Below, one piece after another: positions 34,103 to 43,998 of a stretch of DNA of 64,000 nucleotides. The stretch is from contig NZ_FNWI01000004.1 of the NCBI RefSeq assembly GCF_900106855.1, positions 124,001-188,000 of the forward strand. The letters are read 5' to 3'. This DNA is from Varibaculum massiliense. Lineage in GTDB: Bacteria > Actinomycetota > Actinomycetes > Actinomycetales > Actinomycetaceae. The first letter of the stretch is position 1; every line of letters begins with the position of its first letter. The notes beneath the pieces are model-generated. The model saw nothing but the letters and a program-made list of their open reading frames with translations, was not told the DNA's origin and did no database searches. The translations under genes were made by a program, and so were the position numbers.

Positions 34103-35187
34103 CGTTTACTCCTGGAGGTACGTTTGGGTTGCGCCTGTTGCCCCTGGTGATGCCCGGCTTTCAGCGGGTGTGCCACCCGGCTAACTTCAGGAGCCTTCCC
34201 ATCTTCCTGGTCGCTTCCACCAGAGCGCTTCTCCAGTACCTTTTGGGTGTGGCTGGAAATCTTTTCGGTGCGAGAACGCAGCACCATCAGCATAGAGGGT
34301 GCAATCAGGATTGAGGACAGGGTACCGGCAATCATTCCTACGAACAGTGCCAAGGAAATATCGCGCAGGGTACCCCCTCCCAGGGAAATCCAGGAAATCA
34401 GCAGAATCGAGGTTACTGGCAACAGCGCTACTACCGAGGTGTTAATTGAGCGCACCAGCGTCTGGTTAATCGCCAGGTTAACAATCTCGCCATAAGTAGA
34501 GCGGGTTTGCTGTTCGAAATCAACCGAAAGTTCGCGCACCTTGTCAAAAACCACCACCGTGTCATAGAGGGAGTAACCCAAAATCGTGAGTACCCCGATG
34601 ATGGTGGCCGGAGAAATCTCTACCCGGGTTAGCGCCAAAACTAGACCGGTGATTAGCACGTCATGGCAAAGCGCAAACAACGCCGAAAACGCCATAGTCC
34701 AGGTTTTAAAGTACGCCCACAGCATCAGGGCCACCAGGATAAAGAAAATCACCAGTGACTGCAGCGCCTTAAAGGTAACGTCCGCTCCCCAAGATGGACC
34801 AATAGTAGTCGCCGCAACCTTAGCTTCTGGCAACTTATAGGCTTTCGCCAGCTGGGTGACTACCTGGCGTTTAGAGTTAGTATCCAGGGATACCGATTGC
34901 ACGCGCACCGAAGAAGCACCTACCGAGTTAACCGAAGCCCCCTTCAGTTTAGGATTGGCGTTCACAACTTTGCGGGCAGGCGCCTGGTCGCGTCCGGTGA
35001 CTGAAGAAATCGTGAACTCGGTTCCACCCTTGAAATCGATTGAGCGTTCCAATCCCAGCACCGACATTGCCAATACCGAAATCAGCATTAGGGCGACGCC
35101 GGCAATCAACAGGTATTTGCGGTTATCAATAAACTTGTAGGATTTGCGACCAGAATAGAGGGCATTACCCCAACTTGCGAAACTCAT
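34099..35187 (-). CDS. secF: Protein translocase subunit SecF
   Basis: SecF works with SecD to pull proteins across the membrane using the proton gradient. Visible: the N-terminal membrane segment, SIDFKGGTEFTISS (the SecD/SecF FKGG motif), a periplasmic part of about 90 residues, and five more membrane helices with VLTILGYSLYDTVVVFDKVRE and LALFVGMIAGTLSSILIAPSM. A 55-residue basic cytoplasmic tail follows. The ATG overlaps the secD stop by four bases. Confidence 0.95.
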   Translation of the reverse strand: MSFASWGNALYSGRKSYKFIDNRKYLLIAGVALMLISVLAMSVLGLERSIDFKGGTEFTISSVTGRDQAPARKVVNANPKLKGASVNSVGASSVRVQSVSLDTNSKRQVVTQLAKAYKLPEAKVAATTIGPSWGADVTFKALQSLVIFFILVALMLWAYFKTWTMAFSALFALCHDVLITGLVLALTRVEISPATIIGVLTILGYSLYDTVVVFDKVRELSVDFEQQTRSTYGEIVNLAINQTLVRSINTSVVALLPVTSILLISWISLGGGTLRDISLALFVGMIAGTLSSILIAPSMLMVLRSRTEKISSHTQKVLEKRSGGSDQEDGKAPEVSRVAHPLKAGHHQGQQAQPKRTSRSKR

Positions 35188-37067
35188 TTTTCATCCTCCT
35201 GGTCCGTCCCGGATACTGACGCCAGTGCTTCTGAGGCAGCATCATCCCCACCGGAATCCGCTTTTGCCGCTTCTACTTCCTCAGCTTTGTCATCATCTGA
35301 CTTTTCTGCGTCATCTTCCGGCTTAGTTTTGTACACAGAGCGAATCTTACGAACCTTACCGGCGCCTACATAACGATAGGTGCCGCGTTGCGCCCCCAGG
35401 TGCTCCGGATCTAGACCGGAGAGCTTATGTCCTTCGCCGAAGAACTTAAAGCGCAGCAGCCAGACCATCATCGGGTGGGTGAAGATGAAGATTAGCGCCA
35501 AGTCGATCAAAGTGGTGACCCCGAGGGTGAAGGCGAAGCCTTGCACCCCGCCGACCGCCAGGAAGTACAGTACGCAGGCAGCCAGTACGTTCACCAAGTC
35601 GGAGGTAACAATCGTGCGTTTTGCGCGATCCCAACCAACGCTGACTGCGCTAGAGAGGGCTTTACCATCGCGAACCTCATCGCGGATTCTCTCAAAGTAA
35701 ATAATGAAGGAGTCCGCGGTAGTACCGATTGAGACAATGACGCCCGCAATCCCGGCTAGCGACAGGCGGTAACCCATGGACCAGGAAAGCAAAGTCAATA
35801 CCAGATAGAGGATTACCCCGGCGCTTACTAGGGAGCCTACTGCCACCACCGCTAGTCCGCGGTATTGCCAAATCAGGTAGAACACCACCAGAATCAAGCC
35901 GATAATACCGGCGATAACCCCGTATCGTAGCTGGTCAGCACCGAGAGTTGCCGAAACCTGCTGTTCGGATTGCACATCGAAGTTAAGCGGCAGCGAACCG
36001 AACTTTAGCTGGTTAGCAAGAGCGGTGGAAGAAGATCGCGTAAAGGAGCCAGAAATTTCGGCTTTTCCGTTAGTAATCGCGTTATTTACTCCCGGGGCTG
36101 AAACCACCAAGCCGTCGAGTACGATTGCAAACCGGTTCTTATCATTATTTTTCCCTGGCGGTAGGCCATTTTCTCCCGCCACCGGCTGGTTCCGGAACTT
36201 CATCATCCGGGCGGTAATATCCGCAAACTGGGAAGCCCCCTGCTTATCGAAAGCCAGATTAACTACCCACTGACCGGTGGACTGTCCGGAGGCTCCGGTA
36301 CCCATCCCGGATTCTGCAGAAGAAATCCGCGCCCCCGAGACTTCTGCCGGAGAAAGAATATATTTTTCATGTCCTTCGCTAGAACAAGCTACCAGGGGTT
36401 TCTTAATATCGCCGGAGGAGCCGCCTTCCCGCGAGCTCTTCTTCTGACAATCTTTAGCGTAGAACTCTTCCAGGATTTTTTCGGTAATCCAGGCATCATC
36501 CGAATTGTCTTTCGGTTGACTGACCGGCTGATCGCTGATCTTACCGTCACCGTTAATATCCGCCATCTGCTTGGCAAAAGCCTGCGGGTCGATATTAGCC
36601 TTTGGAGCCTCTTTCTTCCCCGATTTTTGCTGCTCTGCCTGCTGTGCCATCACCGATTGCGGAACCCCGGGGGCAGAACGCAATACCGCCCGGAAATACA
36701 ACTCTGCAGACTGGCGCACCAAGTCCAAAGTTTCTTTCGAGGGATTACCCGGCAGCGCAACTAGGATATTGGAGTTACCCTGGGAGGTAATCTCGGCTTC
36801 AGATACGCCCGAGGCGTCGATACGTTGGCGAATAACTTCAATCGCCTGCGTAATGTCTTCTGCCGTAACCGCACGTTTTGCCCCTGATGCGGCGTTGCCT
36901 TTCGGGGTAAGAATCAGCTGGGTTCCCCCCTCCAAATCCAAAGCCAAAGAGGGAGTAGGCTTTGCTTTCTTAGTGAGTACCCCTACCAGTAGAGTTCCCG
37001 CAAGAGCCAGCACAAGTACCAGGAAAAACGCCAGTGTGCGTCCGGCGTGATATTTTTTCTTCGCCAA
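35184..37067 (-). CDS. secD: Protein translocase subunit SecD
   Basis: SecD is the large partner of SecF. Visible: the first membrane segment (LAFFLVLVLALAGTLLVGVL), LDLEGGTQLILTP, the P1 region with VIRQRIDASGVSEAEITSQG and ILVALPG, and then the five-helix block with SLAGIAGVIVSIGTTADSFI and the conserved YFERIRDEVRDGK. The P1 domain has a glutamine/lysine-rich actinobacterial insertion, and the C-terminal 80 residues are an acidic cytoplasmic tail. The TTG start is preceded by GGAAAG. It lies downstream of yajC with a gap of about 40 bp. Confidence 0.95.
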   Translation of the reverse strand: MAKKKYHAGRTLAFFLVLVLALAGTLLVGVLTKKAKPTPSLALDLEGGTQLILTPKGNAASGAKRAVTAEDITQAIEVIRQRIDASGVSEAEITSQGNSNILVALPGNPSKETLDLVRQSAELYFRAVLRSAPGVPQSVMAQQAEQQKSGKKEAPKANIDPQAFAKQMADINGDGKISDQPVSQPKDNSDDAWITEKILEEFYAKDCQKKSSREGGSSGDIKKPLVACSSEGHEKYILSPAEVSGARISSAESGMGTGASGQSTGQWVVNLAFDKQGASQFADITARMMKFRNQPVAGENGLPPGKNNDKNRFAIVLDGLVVSAPGVNNAITNGKAEISGSFTRSSSTALANQLKFGSLPLNFDVQSEQQVSATLGADQLRYGVIAGIIGLILVVFYLIWQYRGLAVVAVGSLVSAGVILYLVLTLLSWSMGYRLSLAGIAGVIVSIGTTADSFIIYFERIRDEVRDGKALSSAVSVGWDRAKRTIVTSDLVNVLAACVLYFLAVGGVQGFAFTLGVTTLIDLALIFIFTHPMMVWLLRFKFFGEGHKLSGLDPEHLGAQRGTYRYVGAGKVRKIRSVYKTKPEDDAEKSDDDKAEEVEAAKADSGGDDAASEALASVSGTDQEDEK

Positions 37068-37106
37068 TGTTGTTCTTTCCGTTAAGTACGGTGATTATTT
37101 CTTCGC

Positions 37107-37541
37107 TTACTTATTCTCTTCGTCAGAATTGCTGTCTTCGGAAGAAGAATCCTCTGCCTCCGCAGCAGGATTTTCGTCCTCTTTGACCTCTTCTTTTGAA
37201 TCTTCTGCAGGCTGCTTATCCGTCTCGTCAGCTGCTTCGTTTTCTGCGTCCTCCGCGGCAGAATCAGCATCGGGGGCAAAAGGCGGATTGCCTACGCTAA
37301 CGATTGCTCGCGTAGTCCACAGGGTTTCGGTGCCATCGGAAGTTTCTAGCACGATTACGTCCCCATCGGTTTCTACATAACGACCGTAAAAACCCGAGGT
37401 GGTCATTACCCAGGCACCCGGTACCATATCGTTTGCCAGTTTTTCGCGCTGCTCCGCCTGCTTCTTCTTAGCGTTGCGTGAAGAAAAGATCATCATCACT
37501 AGAAACGCGGCGATAACCGCTAGAAGTAACCCACTACCCAT
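37107..37541 (-). CDS. yajC: Preprotein translocase accessory protein YajC
   Basis: A single N-terminal membrane helix (SGLLLAVIAAFLVMMIFSS) is followed by RNAKKKQAEQREKLANDMVP and the YajC beta domain (GAWVMTTSGFYGRYVETDGD, VIVLETSDGTE). The last 60 residues are a very acidic tail of Glu, Asp, Ala and Ser. YajC accompanies SecDF at the membrane. I chose the ATG at 37541, which has GGAAGG six bases upstream, rather than a TTG two codons earlier. Confidence 0.93.
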   Translation of the reverse strand: MGSGLLLAVIAAFLVMMIFSSRNAKKKQAEQREKLANDMVPGAWVMTTSGFYGRYVETDGDVIVLETSDGTETLWTTRAIVSVGNPPFAPDADSAAEDAENEAADETDKQPAEDSKEEVKEDENPAAEAEDSSSEDSNSDEENK

Positions 37542-37587
37542 TGTCAACCTTCCAATCTAAAATTCTTAACCTTAATGATTCTAAGCG

Positions 37588-38712
37588 TTAAAGCACGTCT
37601 GTTTCATCTTTCATACCCGGTTTTGGGCGGTTTTGTGACCAGTAGCCCCCTGATTCGCTCTCACCCAAGTCAAAAAGTGAGGCTTCACTGCCCCCACGGG
37701 GCGGAGTTAACCCTAAATGGGCGAAGGCGTTAGCGGTAGCAATTCGCCCTCGGGGAGTGCGGGCAATAAAGCCTTGGCGCACCAGGTAAGGCTCCGAAAC
37801 AGTTTCTACCGTTTCTGGTTCCTCTCCCACCGAAACCGCCAAAGTAGTCAGACCTACCGGTCCGCCGGCAAAACGCTCACATAGCGCCTGCAGCACTGAG
37901 CGATCCAGACGGTCTAAGCCGGCCGGATCCACTTCGAACAGGTCGAGGGCGGCTTTGGCTGCCTGCAGGGAAAGCTCCCCATCTCCATGCACCTGGGCAT
38001 AGTCGATTACGCGGCGGAGCAGACGATTAGCAATCCGGGGAGTTCCCCGCGAACGCGCCGCCATTTCGGAGGCTGCCTGCGGATCCAGTTCCGCCTCCAT
38101 CAGCCGAGCCGAACGAGTTAATACCTGCTGCAATTCCTCGGGACTGTAATAGTCTAAGTGAGCGGTAAAACCGAAACGATCCCGCAAAGGTGCCGGTAGC
38201 AATCCGGAGCGGGTAGTTGCTCCCACTACCGTAAACGGCGGCAAGGTTAGCGGAATCGAGGTCGCACCCGGGCCTTTACCAACCACCACATCGACGCGAA
38301 AATCTTCCATCGCCAGATAAAGCATCTCTTCCGCGGTGCGCGCTAAACGGTGAATCTCGTCGATGAATAGCACATCGCCCTCTTGCAGAGCCGAAAGGAT
38401 TGCCGCTAGATCTCCGGCGTGCTGAATCGCCGGGCCGGAGGTTAGTCGCAGAGAAGTCCCGGTTTCATGGGCGATAATCATCGCCAAAGTGGTTTTACCC
38501 AATCCGGGAGGACCAGCCAAAAGCACATGATCCGGGGTAGTTCCCCGTCCGATAGCAGCCTTGAGTACCAGATCGAGCTGGCGGCGAATCTTTTCTTGTC
38601 CTACAAAAGATTCTAGGTCTTTCGGGCGCAGCGCCGCCTCTGCTGCCCGTTCAACCTCGTCTGCCCCCGGTCCTACCGGAGAGCTAATCGCCCACTCGTT
38701 CGTTTCTTCCAC
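37588..38712 (-). CDS. ruvB: Holliday junction branch migration ATPase RuvB
   Basis: RuvB is the hexameric motor that drives branch migration on RuvA-bound junctions. Visible: [20 protein letters not shown], Walker [21 protein letters not shown], Walker [12 protein letters not shown], sensor [20 protein letters not shown], and the C-terminal winged helix ([20 protein letters not shown]). At 374 residues it has a short extra C-terminal tail. The GTG start follows ruvA by nine bases, with GGGGAG upstream. Confidence 0.96.
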   Translation of the reverse strand: MEETNEWAISSPVGPGADEVERAAEAALRPKDLESFVGQEKIRRQLDLVLKAAIGRGTTPDHVLLAGPPGLGKTTLAMIIAHETGTSLRLTSGPAIQHAGDLAAILSALQEGDVLFIDEIHRLARTAEEMLYLAMEDFRVDVVVGKGPGATSIPLTLPPFTVVGATTRSGLLPAPLRDRFGFTAHLDYYSPEELQQVLTRSARLMEAELDPQAASEMAARSRGTPRIANRLLRRVIDYAQVHGDGELSLQAAKAALDLFEVDPAGLDRLDRSVLQALCERFAGGPVGLTTLAVSVGEEPETVETVSEPYLVRQGFIARTPRGRIATANAFAHLGLTPPRGGSEASLFDLGESESGGYWSQNRPKPGMKDETDVL

Positions 38713-38721
38713 TGCGCTCCC

Positions 38722-39321
38722 CTATGCGTGATGCTTACCTAGCAATTGTAAGGCCGCACGCAAAAGCTCCGGCACCTGCGCTTTCGGATTGGCTTCAGCC
38801 GCCTCTTTCACTGCTTTTTGCGCCAGCGGGGTTCGCCACCCTAGCTGTTCGAGGGCGTGGCAAACTTCCTCGCGTCCGGCGCTGCCGATCCCGCCACTAG
38901 CCTCGGTCTGTTCCCCAGCAGGCTCCCCTAGCTTATCCCCGATTTCCACTAGGATGCGTTGCGCCGATTTCTTACCTACCCCCGGAATTTGAGTAAGCGC
39001 CGCCAGGTCACCTTGGGATACTGCTGCCCGTAGCTCATCGGGGCTAAACACTGCGAGGGCGGCTAGCGCCAGCTTGGGACCGATTCCAGAAATGGTGATT
39101 AGGGTGGAGAAAATATCGCGCTCATCGCGCCCCGCAAAACCGAAAAGCAGCCAAGCATCTTCGCGCACCACCAGGTGAGTAAGTATCTTCACCTGTTTGC
39201 CGACTTCCAGGGTAGACAAAGTAGCGGGGGTAGCGAAAAAAGTGTAACCCATGCCTGCCACCTCAATAGTGGCTTTGTCTAGTCTGACTTCCTCGATGGT
39301 TCCCGATAAATGCGTAATCAT
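38722..39321 (-). CDS. ruvA: Holliday junction DNA-binding protein RuvA
   Basis: RuvA tetramers bind the four-way junction and load RuvB. Domain I is an OB-fold (MITHLSGTIEEVRLDKATIE), domain II carries two helix-hairpin-helix motifs (ISGIGPKLALAALAVF and IPGVGKKSAQRILVEIGDKL), and domain III is the small RuvB-binding helix bundle at the C-terminus. The ATG has GGAG about nine bases upstream. It is the second gene of ruvCAB. Confidence 0.96.
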   Translation of the reverse strand: MITHLSGTIEEVRLDKATIEVAGMGYTFFATPATLSTLEVGKQVKILTHLVVREDAWLLFGFAGRDERDIFSTLITISGIGPKLALAALAVFSPDELRAAVSQGDLAALTQIPGVGKKSAQRILVEIGDKLGEPAGEQTEASGGIGSAGREEVCHALEQLGWRTPLAQKAVKEAAEANPKAQVPELLRAALQLLGKHHA

Positions 39322-39362
39322 TTATTATCTCCGCTAGCTGGCTACTGGTTATAAACGCTATC

Positions 39363-40001
39363 CTACTTGCCCTTATTTCGCCTAAGCCGGGGATCAACCG
39401 CGCCGGTGCGCCGGCTTGTCGCCTGCGCCTGCGCCCACACCTTTTGGGCAGCAGTCAGATTTCCCCGTGCAGAAATCTTGCCCGATAAGGAAACGTTAAC
39501 GGTGCCATCCCGGCTCGCTCCCTGCAAACCGTCCTGACGCCAACCATGACAAATCGCGATTGCTAACGCATCGGCAGCGTCAGCAGGCCGCACCACTTTT
39601 TCCATCCGCAAAATCCGTTGCACCATGTGTTGCACTTGGGCTTTATTCGCGACCCCGGAGCCGGTGACCGCGGCTTTAACCTCTGAGGGGGTATGGATAG
39701 CTAGCGGTAGCCTGTGAGCCGCGGCCTCGCTCATAGCTATACCCATCACCCACATGGTAGAAGTAACCGACTGCACGTTGTCTTGGGCAAATACCCGCTC
39801 AATCGACATGACTTCCGGCTGGTATTCTTCGATAGCGGCTGCTATCCGTCGGCGGATTTTATCTAGGCGGAAATGGGATGCCATATTTTGCGGAGAGCGG
39901 GCTACCTCGACATGCACCAGCTGGGCACGCCGCTGAGAATCCATATCGATGATCCCGATCCCGCAGCGAGTAAGACCGGGGTCAATCCCGATAATCCGCA
40001 A
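39363..40001 (-). CDS. ruvC: Crossover junction endodeoxyribonuclease RuvC
   Basis: RuvC cuts Holliday junctions symmetrically. The RNase H-like fold shows Asp7 in RIIGIDPGLTRCGIGIID, MSIERVFAQDNVQSVT with its catalytic Glu, and VRPADAADALAIAICHGW with the final Asp pair. The C-terminal 50 residues beyond the fold are basic and extra. The TTG at 40001 has AGGG about seven bases upstream. It starts nine bases after yebC. Confidence 0.95.
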   Translation of the reverse strand: MRIIGIDPGLTRCGIGIIDMDSQRRAQLVHVEVARSPQNMASHFRLDKIRRRIAAAIEEYQPEVMSIERVFAQDNVQSVTSTMWVMGIAMSEAAAHRLPLAIHTPSEVKAAVTGSGVANKAQVQHMVQRILRMEKVVRPADAADALAIAICHGWRQDGLQGASRDGTVNVSLSGKISARGNLTAAQKVWAQAQATSRRTGAVDPRLRRNKGK

Positions 40002-40010
40002 AGATCGACC

Positions 40011-40772
40011 CTATTCTTCTTCCTCGTATTGGGCTTGTACCTCGGGACTAACCGAAAGATTAGTGAATACATCTTGCACGTCATCGCTGTCTTCTAGGGC
40101 ATCGATAAGTCGCATCACCTGGCGATACTTAGCCAAATCTAGCTCTGATTCGGTGGTAGCCTTCCACTGGGTTTCTGCCGAATCGTAGTCAATGCCGGAT
40201 TCCTGCAAGGCTTTGCGCACCTCAACCAGATTCGTGGGATCACAAATAACGGTGAAGCTTTCCGCGCCTTCCTCTACTTCCTCGGCTCCCGCATCCAGAA
40301 CCGCCATCAAAATGGTGTCTTCGTCTACGCCCTCGGCTTTAGCCACCTCGATAGCACCGATCCGGTTAAATAGATAGGAAACGGAGCCGGGATCAGCCAA
40401 GTTACCGCCGTTTTTACTAAAGGCAGTGCGCACATCGGCGGCCGCGCGATTCTTATTATCGGTCAGGCACTCTACCAGCATCGCTACCCCGCCCGGGCCG
40501 TAACCTTCGTAGGAGATGGTCTGCCAGTCTGCTCCCCCGGCCTCAGCTCCGGAGCCGCGGGCAACTGCCCGTTTGATGTTATCAGCGGGTACCGAGTTCT
40601 TTTTCGCTTTTTGGATCGCGTCAAAAAGGGTGGGATTTCCCGCGGGATCCCCGCCACCGGTACGAGCTGCTACCTCGATATTCTTAATCAAACGGGCAAA
40701 TAGTTTGCCCCGCTTAGCGTCTATTGCCGCTTTCTTATGCTTGGTGGTAGCCCACTTTGAGTGACCCGACAT
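40011..40772 (-). CDS. yebC: YebC/PmpR-family translation regulator
   Basis: The start [20 protein letters not shown] is nearly invariant in the YebC/TACO1 family; [22 protein letters not shown] and [20 protein letters not shown] follow. Members were first described as DNA-binding regulators (PmpR), and more recent work supports a role in relieving ribosome stalling at proline-rich stretches. At 253 residues it is normal length. It heads the yebC-ruvC-ruvA-ruvB group. Its neighbours upstream are a NUDIX and a prsW gene. Confidence 0.95.
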   Translation of the reverse strand: MSGHSKWATTKHKKAAIDAKRGKLFARLIKNIEVAARTGGGDPAGNPTLFDAIQKAKKNSVPADNIKRAVARGSGAEAGGADWQTISYEGYGPGGVAMLVECLTDNKNRAAADVRTAFSKNGGNLADPGSVSYLFNRIGAIEVAKAEGVDEDTILMAVLDAGAEEVEEGAESFTVICDPTNLVEVRKALQESGIDYDSAETQWKATTESELDLAKYRQVMRLIDALEDSDDVQDVFTNLSVSPEVQAQYEEEE

Positions 40773-40860
40773 TCGCTCTCCTTAAGTTCCGTTCGCGCAA
40801 TTGCATTTCAAAATACAAGCCCGATTTTAGCGCCTTTGCGCCCTCAGCGTCTAAATAGCC

Positions 40861-41448
40861 TTAATCGTAGATGCTTAGGCAGTTGCCGTCCCAACCGCTC
40901 GCCCACTGCTGTGCCAGTTCGGGGAGGCAGTTAGGATAGATAGTTTCCCCCTCGCCCAAGGACGCAAGTTCCGTAAGGGGAACCCAGCGGATATCTTCTA
41001 AAAGTTGCTTTTCTGAGGGCGTCCACTGGGCTGGAAAAGCCCGGGGTGCATCTGCATTTAAATGCACCAGGAAATAATGTTCTGCCTGGATAGCCCAAAG
41101 TTTGCGAAACTTTAGCAAAGATTCCCGGTAAAGTACCGGGCCTTGCAGCTGATCACGTTCAAGGGTGATTCCAGTTTCTTCTTTAAATTCCCGCAGAGCC
41201 GCTTGTTCGCGGGTTTCTCCGCCTTCAATCCCCCCTCCGGGGGTAAACCACCAGCGATGGGTGGGATCAGAAAAATCGTGGCCACTGATTAAAAGGATGC
41301 GCCCTCGAGAATCGAACGCCACTATCCGGGCAGCGTAGCGACCGGGGTAACCATCCTGATCGATTGGCCAGTCGCTACCTAAAGGATTTTCATCACCAAC
41401 AGGAAAAGGATTCGGGAGGGGACGCGGCACCTGAAAATCGGAATTCAC
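40861..41448 (-). CDS. NUDIX hydrolase
   Basis: The Nudix box GGGIEGGETREQAALREFKE continues as ETGI, giving the full GX5EX7REUXEEXGU signature that binds the metal for hydrolysis of nucleoside-diphosphate-linked compounds. A W-W-F-T-P-G-G lead-in is typical of the MutT-like group with a broad range of substrates. The substrate is unknown. Its GTG comes directly after the stop of prsW with no gap, so the two are co-translated. Confidence 0.93.
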   Translation of the reverse strand: MNSDFQVPRPLPNPFPVGDENPLGSDWPIDQDGYPGRYAARIVAFDSRGRILLISGHDFSDPTHRWWFTPGGGIEGGETREQAALREFKEETGITLERDQLQGPVLYRESLLKFRKLWAIQAEHYFLVHLNADAPRAFPAQWTPSEKQLLEDIRWVPLTELASLGEGETIYPNCLPELAQQWASGWDGNCLSIYD

Positions 41449-42789
41449 CTAGGCTCGCCCCATACGATAAGCACCCACCGGCGCGCTGGCCACCGCAAAA
41501 GCCTTGCGAGCCTGTAGCAACTTCTTGACCGCCTCCTGGTTTTCTTTTTCTACACTGGGAGAGAGACCACGATGAGAACTGGATACATAGTTCAACGCCA
41601 GGACGGTACAAGCCTGTTGGAAAGCTGATAACGCCCGGCGAGCAGCAGGGGAAATAGTACGTGCCGATTTGCGAGCCCGCCGCCGCCCAGAAAGCGAGCA
41701 AAGCATTTGTGCTTCTCGCACATCAATCCAACCAGCCGCAATATAGGCTTGCAGTCCACTTTCGATAGCATTGCGTTGCCGCACCGAAACCACCAGGTTA
41801 ATGACTAGCCAAGTGATAAACATCGGTCCCCAGAAAAATAGGTAGGAAACCAGGAACAGCAAGGCAGAATAGGTGGCTAGTCCGTTCCAGGCGGCATGGA
41901 GGCAAATGGCGGATACTAGTCCGGAAACCGGAAGAATAATGCGCATTTTTGGGGAAGCCACCCGGGTAAGCGCCATCCCTAAAGCCAGACCAAAAACCGA
42001 GGTGTAGACGGTATGACCGAAGGGGCCAAGCATGGCACGCATAAAGAAAACTACCGGGAGCTGATCATAAAAACGCGCGAAATACAGGACGTTTTCGGTA
42101 AAGGCGAAGCCAGCCGCCAAGATTCCGGCAATCACTACCCCGTCTAGAGGGCTTTTAACTGAGCGCCGCCTGGTCAACATGATGATTACTACCCCAAGAC
42201 CTTTTAAAGACTCTTCTACTATGGGTGCCACGATGGTGGCTAGAACCCCGAAAGACTGGAAGGGAGTGGGGCCAAAATCTACTGATTGCAGAGCTTTCCC
42301 CGAAAAGGTATTTACCCCTAAGGCGCAGGCAGAAGCAATCCCGGCTCCCCAGAGAAAGGCGATTACCAGCAACCACCACGGTTTTGGCGCCCAACGGTCA
42401 AGCCAAACCATCACGATAACCACAATCGCCATGGGCAATAAGGCAGCCATTACCGCCCCGATGGTGGTGGTAACTGACTCTTCGGCGGAGATAAACAGCG
42501 CGAAATAGCTAAGCCCGCCTCCGGCAGCTATTAAGCAAATCATTTCCAGCCAGGGAAAAGATCGCATCCGGGAGCGGCGACTAGCTTTCTCTGCTCCCGG
42601 ATCTACCAGCAGCGGCTGCGAAGATACTCGCTGGGAAATTGCCGGATGCGGAATCAGGGGATCCACCGGCAGACTGAGGGCATCGAAACTGTAGTCTTGT
42701 ACTAGCTGGTCGGGAAGCTGCTGATAGTTAGCGGCAGCATCAGGTTGGGCGAGCGCGGCGGGCGAATATCCCGGATTCATCTGGCTCAC
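41449..42789 (-). CDS. PrsW-family intramembrane metalloprotease
   Basis: A multi-pass membrane protein with the PrsW signature: APIVEESLKGLGVVII (the EE...K motif), GFAFTENVLYFARF (FxxxEN), GPFGHTVYTSVFGLALG and LHAAWNGLAT (H..WN). These form the metal site inside the membrane. Bacillus PrsW cleaves an anti-sigma factor, but actinobacterial members have no established substrate. The first 75 residues and the last 90 are cytoplasmic extensions, the latter basic (RRRARKSARTISPAARRAL). The GTG at 42789 has GGAGAAA upstream. It sits between pimA and the NUDIX gene. Confidence 0.92.
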   Translation of the reverse strand: MSQMNPGYSPAALAQPDAAANYQQLPDQLVQDYSFDALSLPVDPLIPHPAISQRVSSQPLLVDPGAEKASRRSRMRSFPWLEMICLIAAGGGLSYFALFISAEESVTTTIGAVMAALLPMAIVVIVMVWLDRWAPKPWWLLVIAFLWGAGIASACALGVNTFSGKALQSVDFGPTPFQSFGVLATIVAPIVEESLKGLGVVIIMLTRRRSVKSPLDGVVIAGILAAGFAFTENVLYFARFYDQLPVVFFMRAMLGPFGHTVYTSVFGLALGMALTRVASPKMRIILPVSGLVSAICLHAAWNGLATYSALLFLVSYLFFWGPMFITWLVINLVVSVRQRNAIESGLQAYIAAGWIDVREAQMLCSLSGRRRARKSARTISPAARRALSAFQQACTVLALNYVSSSHRGLSPSVEKENQEAVKKLLQARKAFAVASAPVGAYRMGRA

Positions 42790-42882
42790 CTATTTCTCCT
42801 TTGCTGGGCTGACTCTAGTCTAACCGGGGAAATTATATTTTTTCCTATTGGCACTACCAAAACTCACTAACCGTTATGATCG

Positions 42883-43998
42883 CTAGTTTTCGAGTTGGTG
42901 TTCCCGGCAGCGTTCATAGACCGCTAACACTTGGTCAGTGACCGCCGACCAGTCATAACGTTTTGCTCCCTGGTGTCCCCGCTTTGCTAAGCGGGCAGCT
43001 GCTTCTCGATTTTCGCAAACTTCCAGCAGCTTTTCAGCCAGTGAGACCGCGTCCTCGGAAGTAAAAATTTTACCGAGGCGCCCTTCCTCAAGTACCGCAG
43101 TAAACGCGGGAATCGAGGAAGCAACTACCAGGCAGTTAGCTGCCATGGCTTCTACCAGCACAATCCCGAAGGACTCTCCTCCGGTTTGGGGCGCAATATA
43201 GGCAGTCGCCGAGCTAAACAGCGCTATTTTTTCTGCTTCGCTAAGCGTGCCCAAGAACTCTACGTTTTTTCCGAATGACGCTAGGGTAGCCCGGGCGCGG
43301 CTAGCGGTGCCGGGACCAGCAATTAAGAAGCGAGCGGCAGGATATTTTTCTAACACCATCGGAATGGCTGCTACCAGGATCGACAGTCCTTTTCGAGGTT
43401 CATCTAGGCGCCCTAGGAAACAGAACACCGGTGATTCTTCACTTTGCTGCCACTTTGGAGTGGGACTTGCCTGCGCAAAGGCTTGATAGTCAACACCATT
43501 AGGGATAACAATAGCGTCCCCGCCCTGGTAACGCTGCAAGGTTCGCCGCGCCTCCTCAGAGACTGCAATTTGCGCGCTGAGCTTTTCTTTTACCGACTGC
43601 ACCACCGGTTTGCCCAAGGTGTAGAGCAAGGATTTTTCGATAGCGGCGTGAAAAGTACCCACCACCGGGCAACGCGCATGTTGCAGCGCAATTAGAGACA
43701 CCGAGGGCGTAGCTGGTTCATGCACATGTAAAATATCGAAATCACTGGTGGTTACCCATTGGCGCGTGCGGGCTGCCACTCGCGGTCCGAACGCCAGGCG
43801 GGCAATAGAACCGTTGTAGGGAATCGCAAAAGTTTTCCCGGCGTTTATAAATCCATCCTCGCTATATTCGGTTTCTACCGGTGCAAATACTGAAACTTCA
43901 TGACCTCGCCGCCGCAGTTCTTCTGCCTGATCCCGGACGTGGAACTGGACTCCTCCCGGTACATCGTAGGCGTAGGGGCAGACAATCCCGATTTTCAA
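42883..43998 (-). CDS. pimA: Phosphatidylinositol mannosyltransferase, PimA-like (GT4)
   Basis: This GT-B glycosyltransferase matches PimA: an N-terminal KIGIVCPYAYDVPGGVQFHV with the phospholipid-facing GGVQ loop, HEPATPSVSLIALQHARCPV, GTFHAAIEK, VIPNGVDYQAF, and the donor-binding PQTGGESFGIVLVEAMAANC. PimA adds the first mannose from GDP-mannose to phosphatidyl-myo-inositol on the cytoplasmic membrane face. Context agrees: pgsA and patA lie directly upstream on the same strand. The ATG overlaps the patA stop by four bases. Confidence 0.93.
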   Translation of the reverse strand: MKIGIVCPYAYDVPGGVQFHVRDQAEELRRRGHEVSVFAPVETEYSEDGFINAGKTFAIPYNGSIARLAFGPRVAARTRQWVTTSDFDILHVHEPATPSVSLIALQHARCPVVGTFHAAIEKSLLYTLGKPVVQSVKEKLSAQIAVSEEARRTLQRYQGGDAIVIPNGVDYQAFAQASPTPKWQQSEESPVFCFLGRLDEPRKGLSILVAAIPMVLEKYPAARFLIAGPGTASRARATLASFGKNVEFLGTLSEAEKIALFSSATAYIAPQTGGESFGIVLVEAMAANCLVVASSIPAFTAVLEEGRLGKIFTSEDAVSLAEKLLEVCENREAAARLAKRGHQGAKRYDWSAVTDQVLAVYERCREHQLEN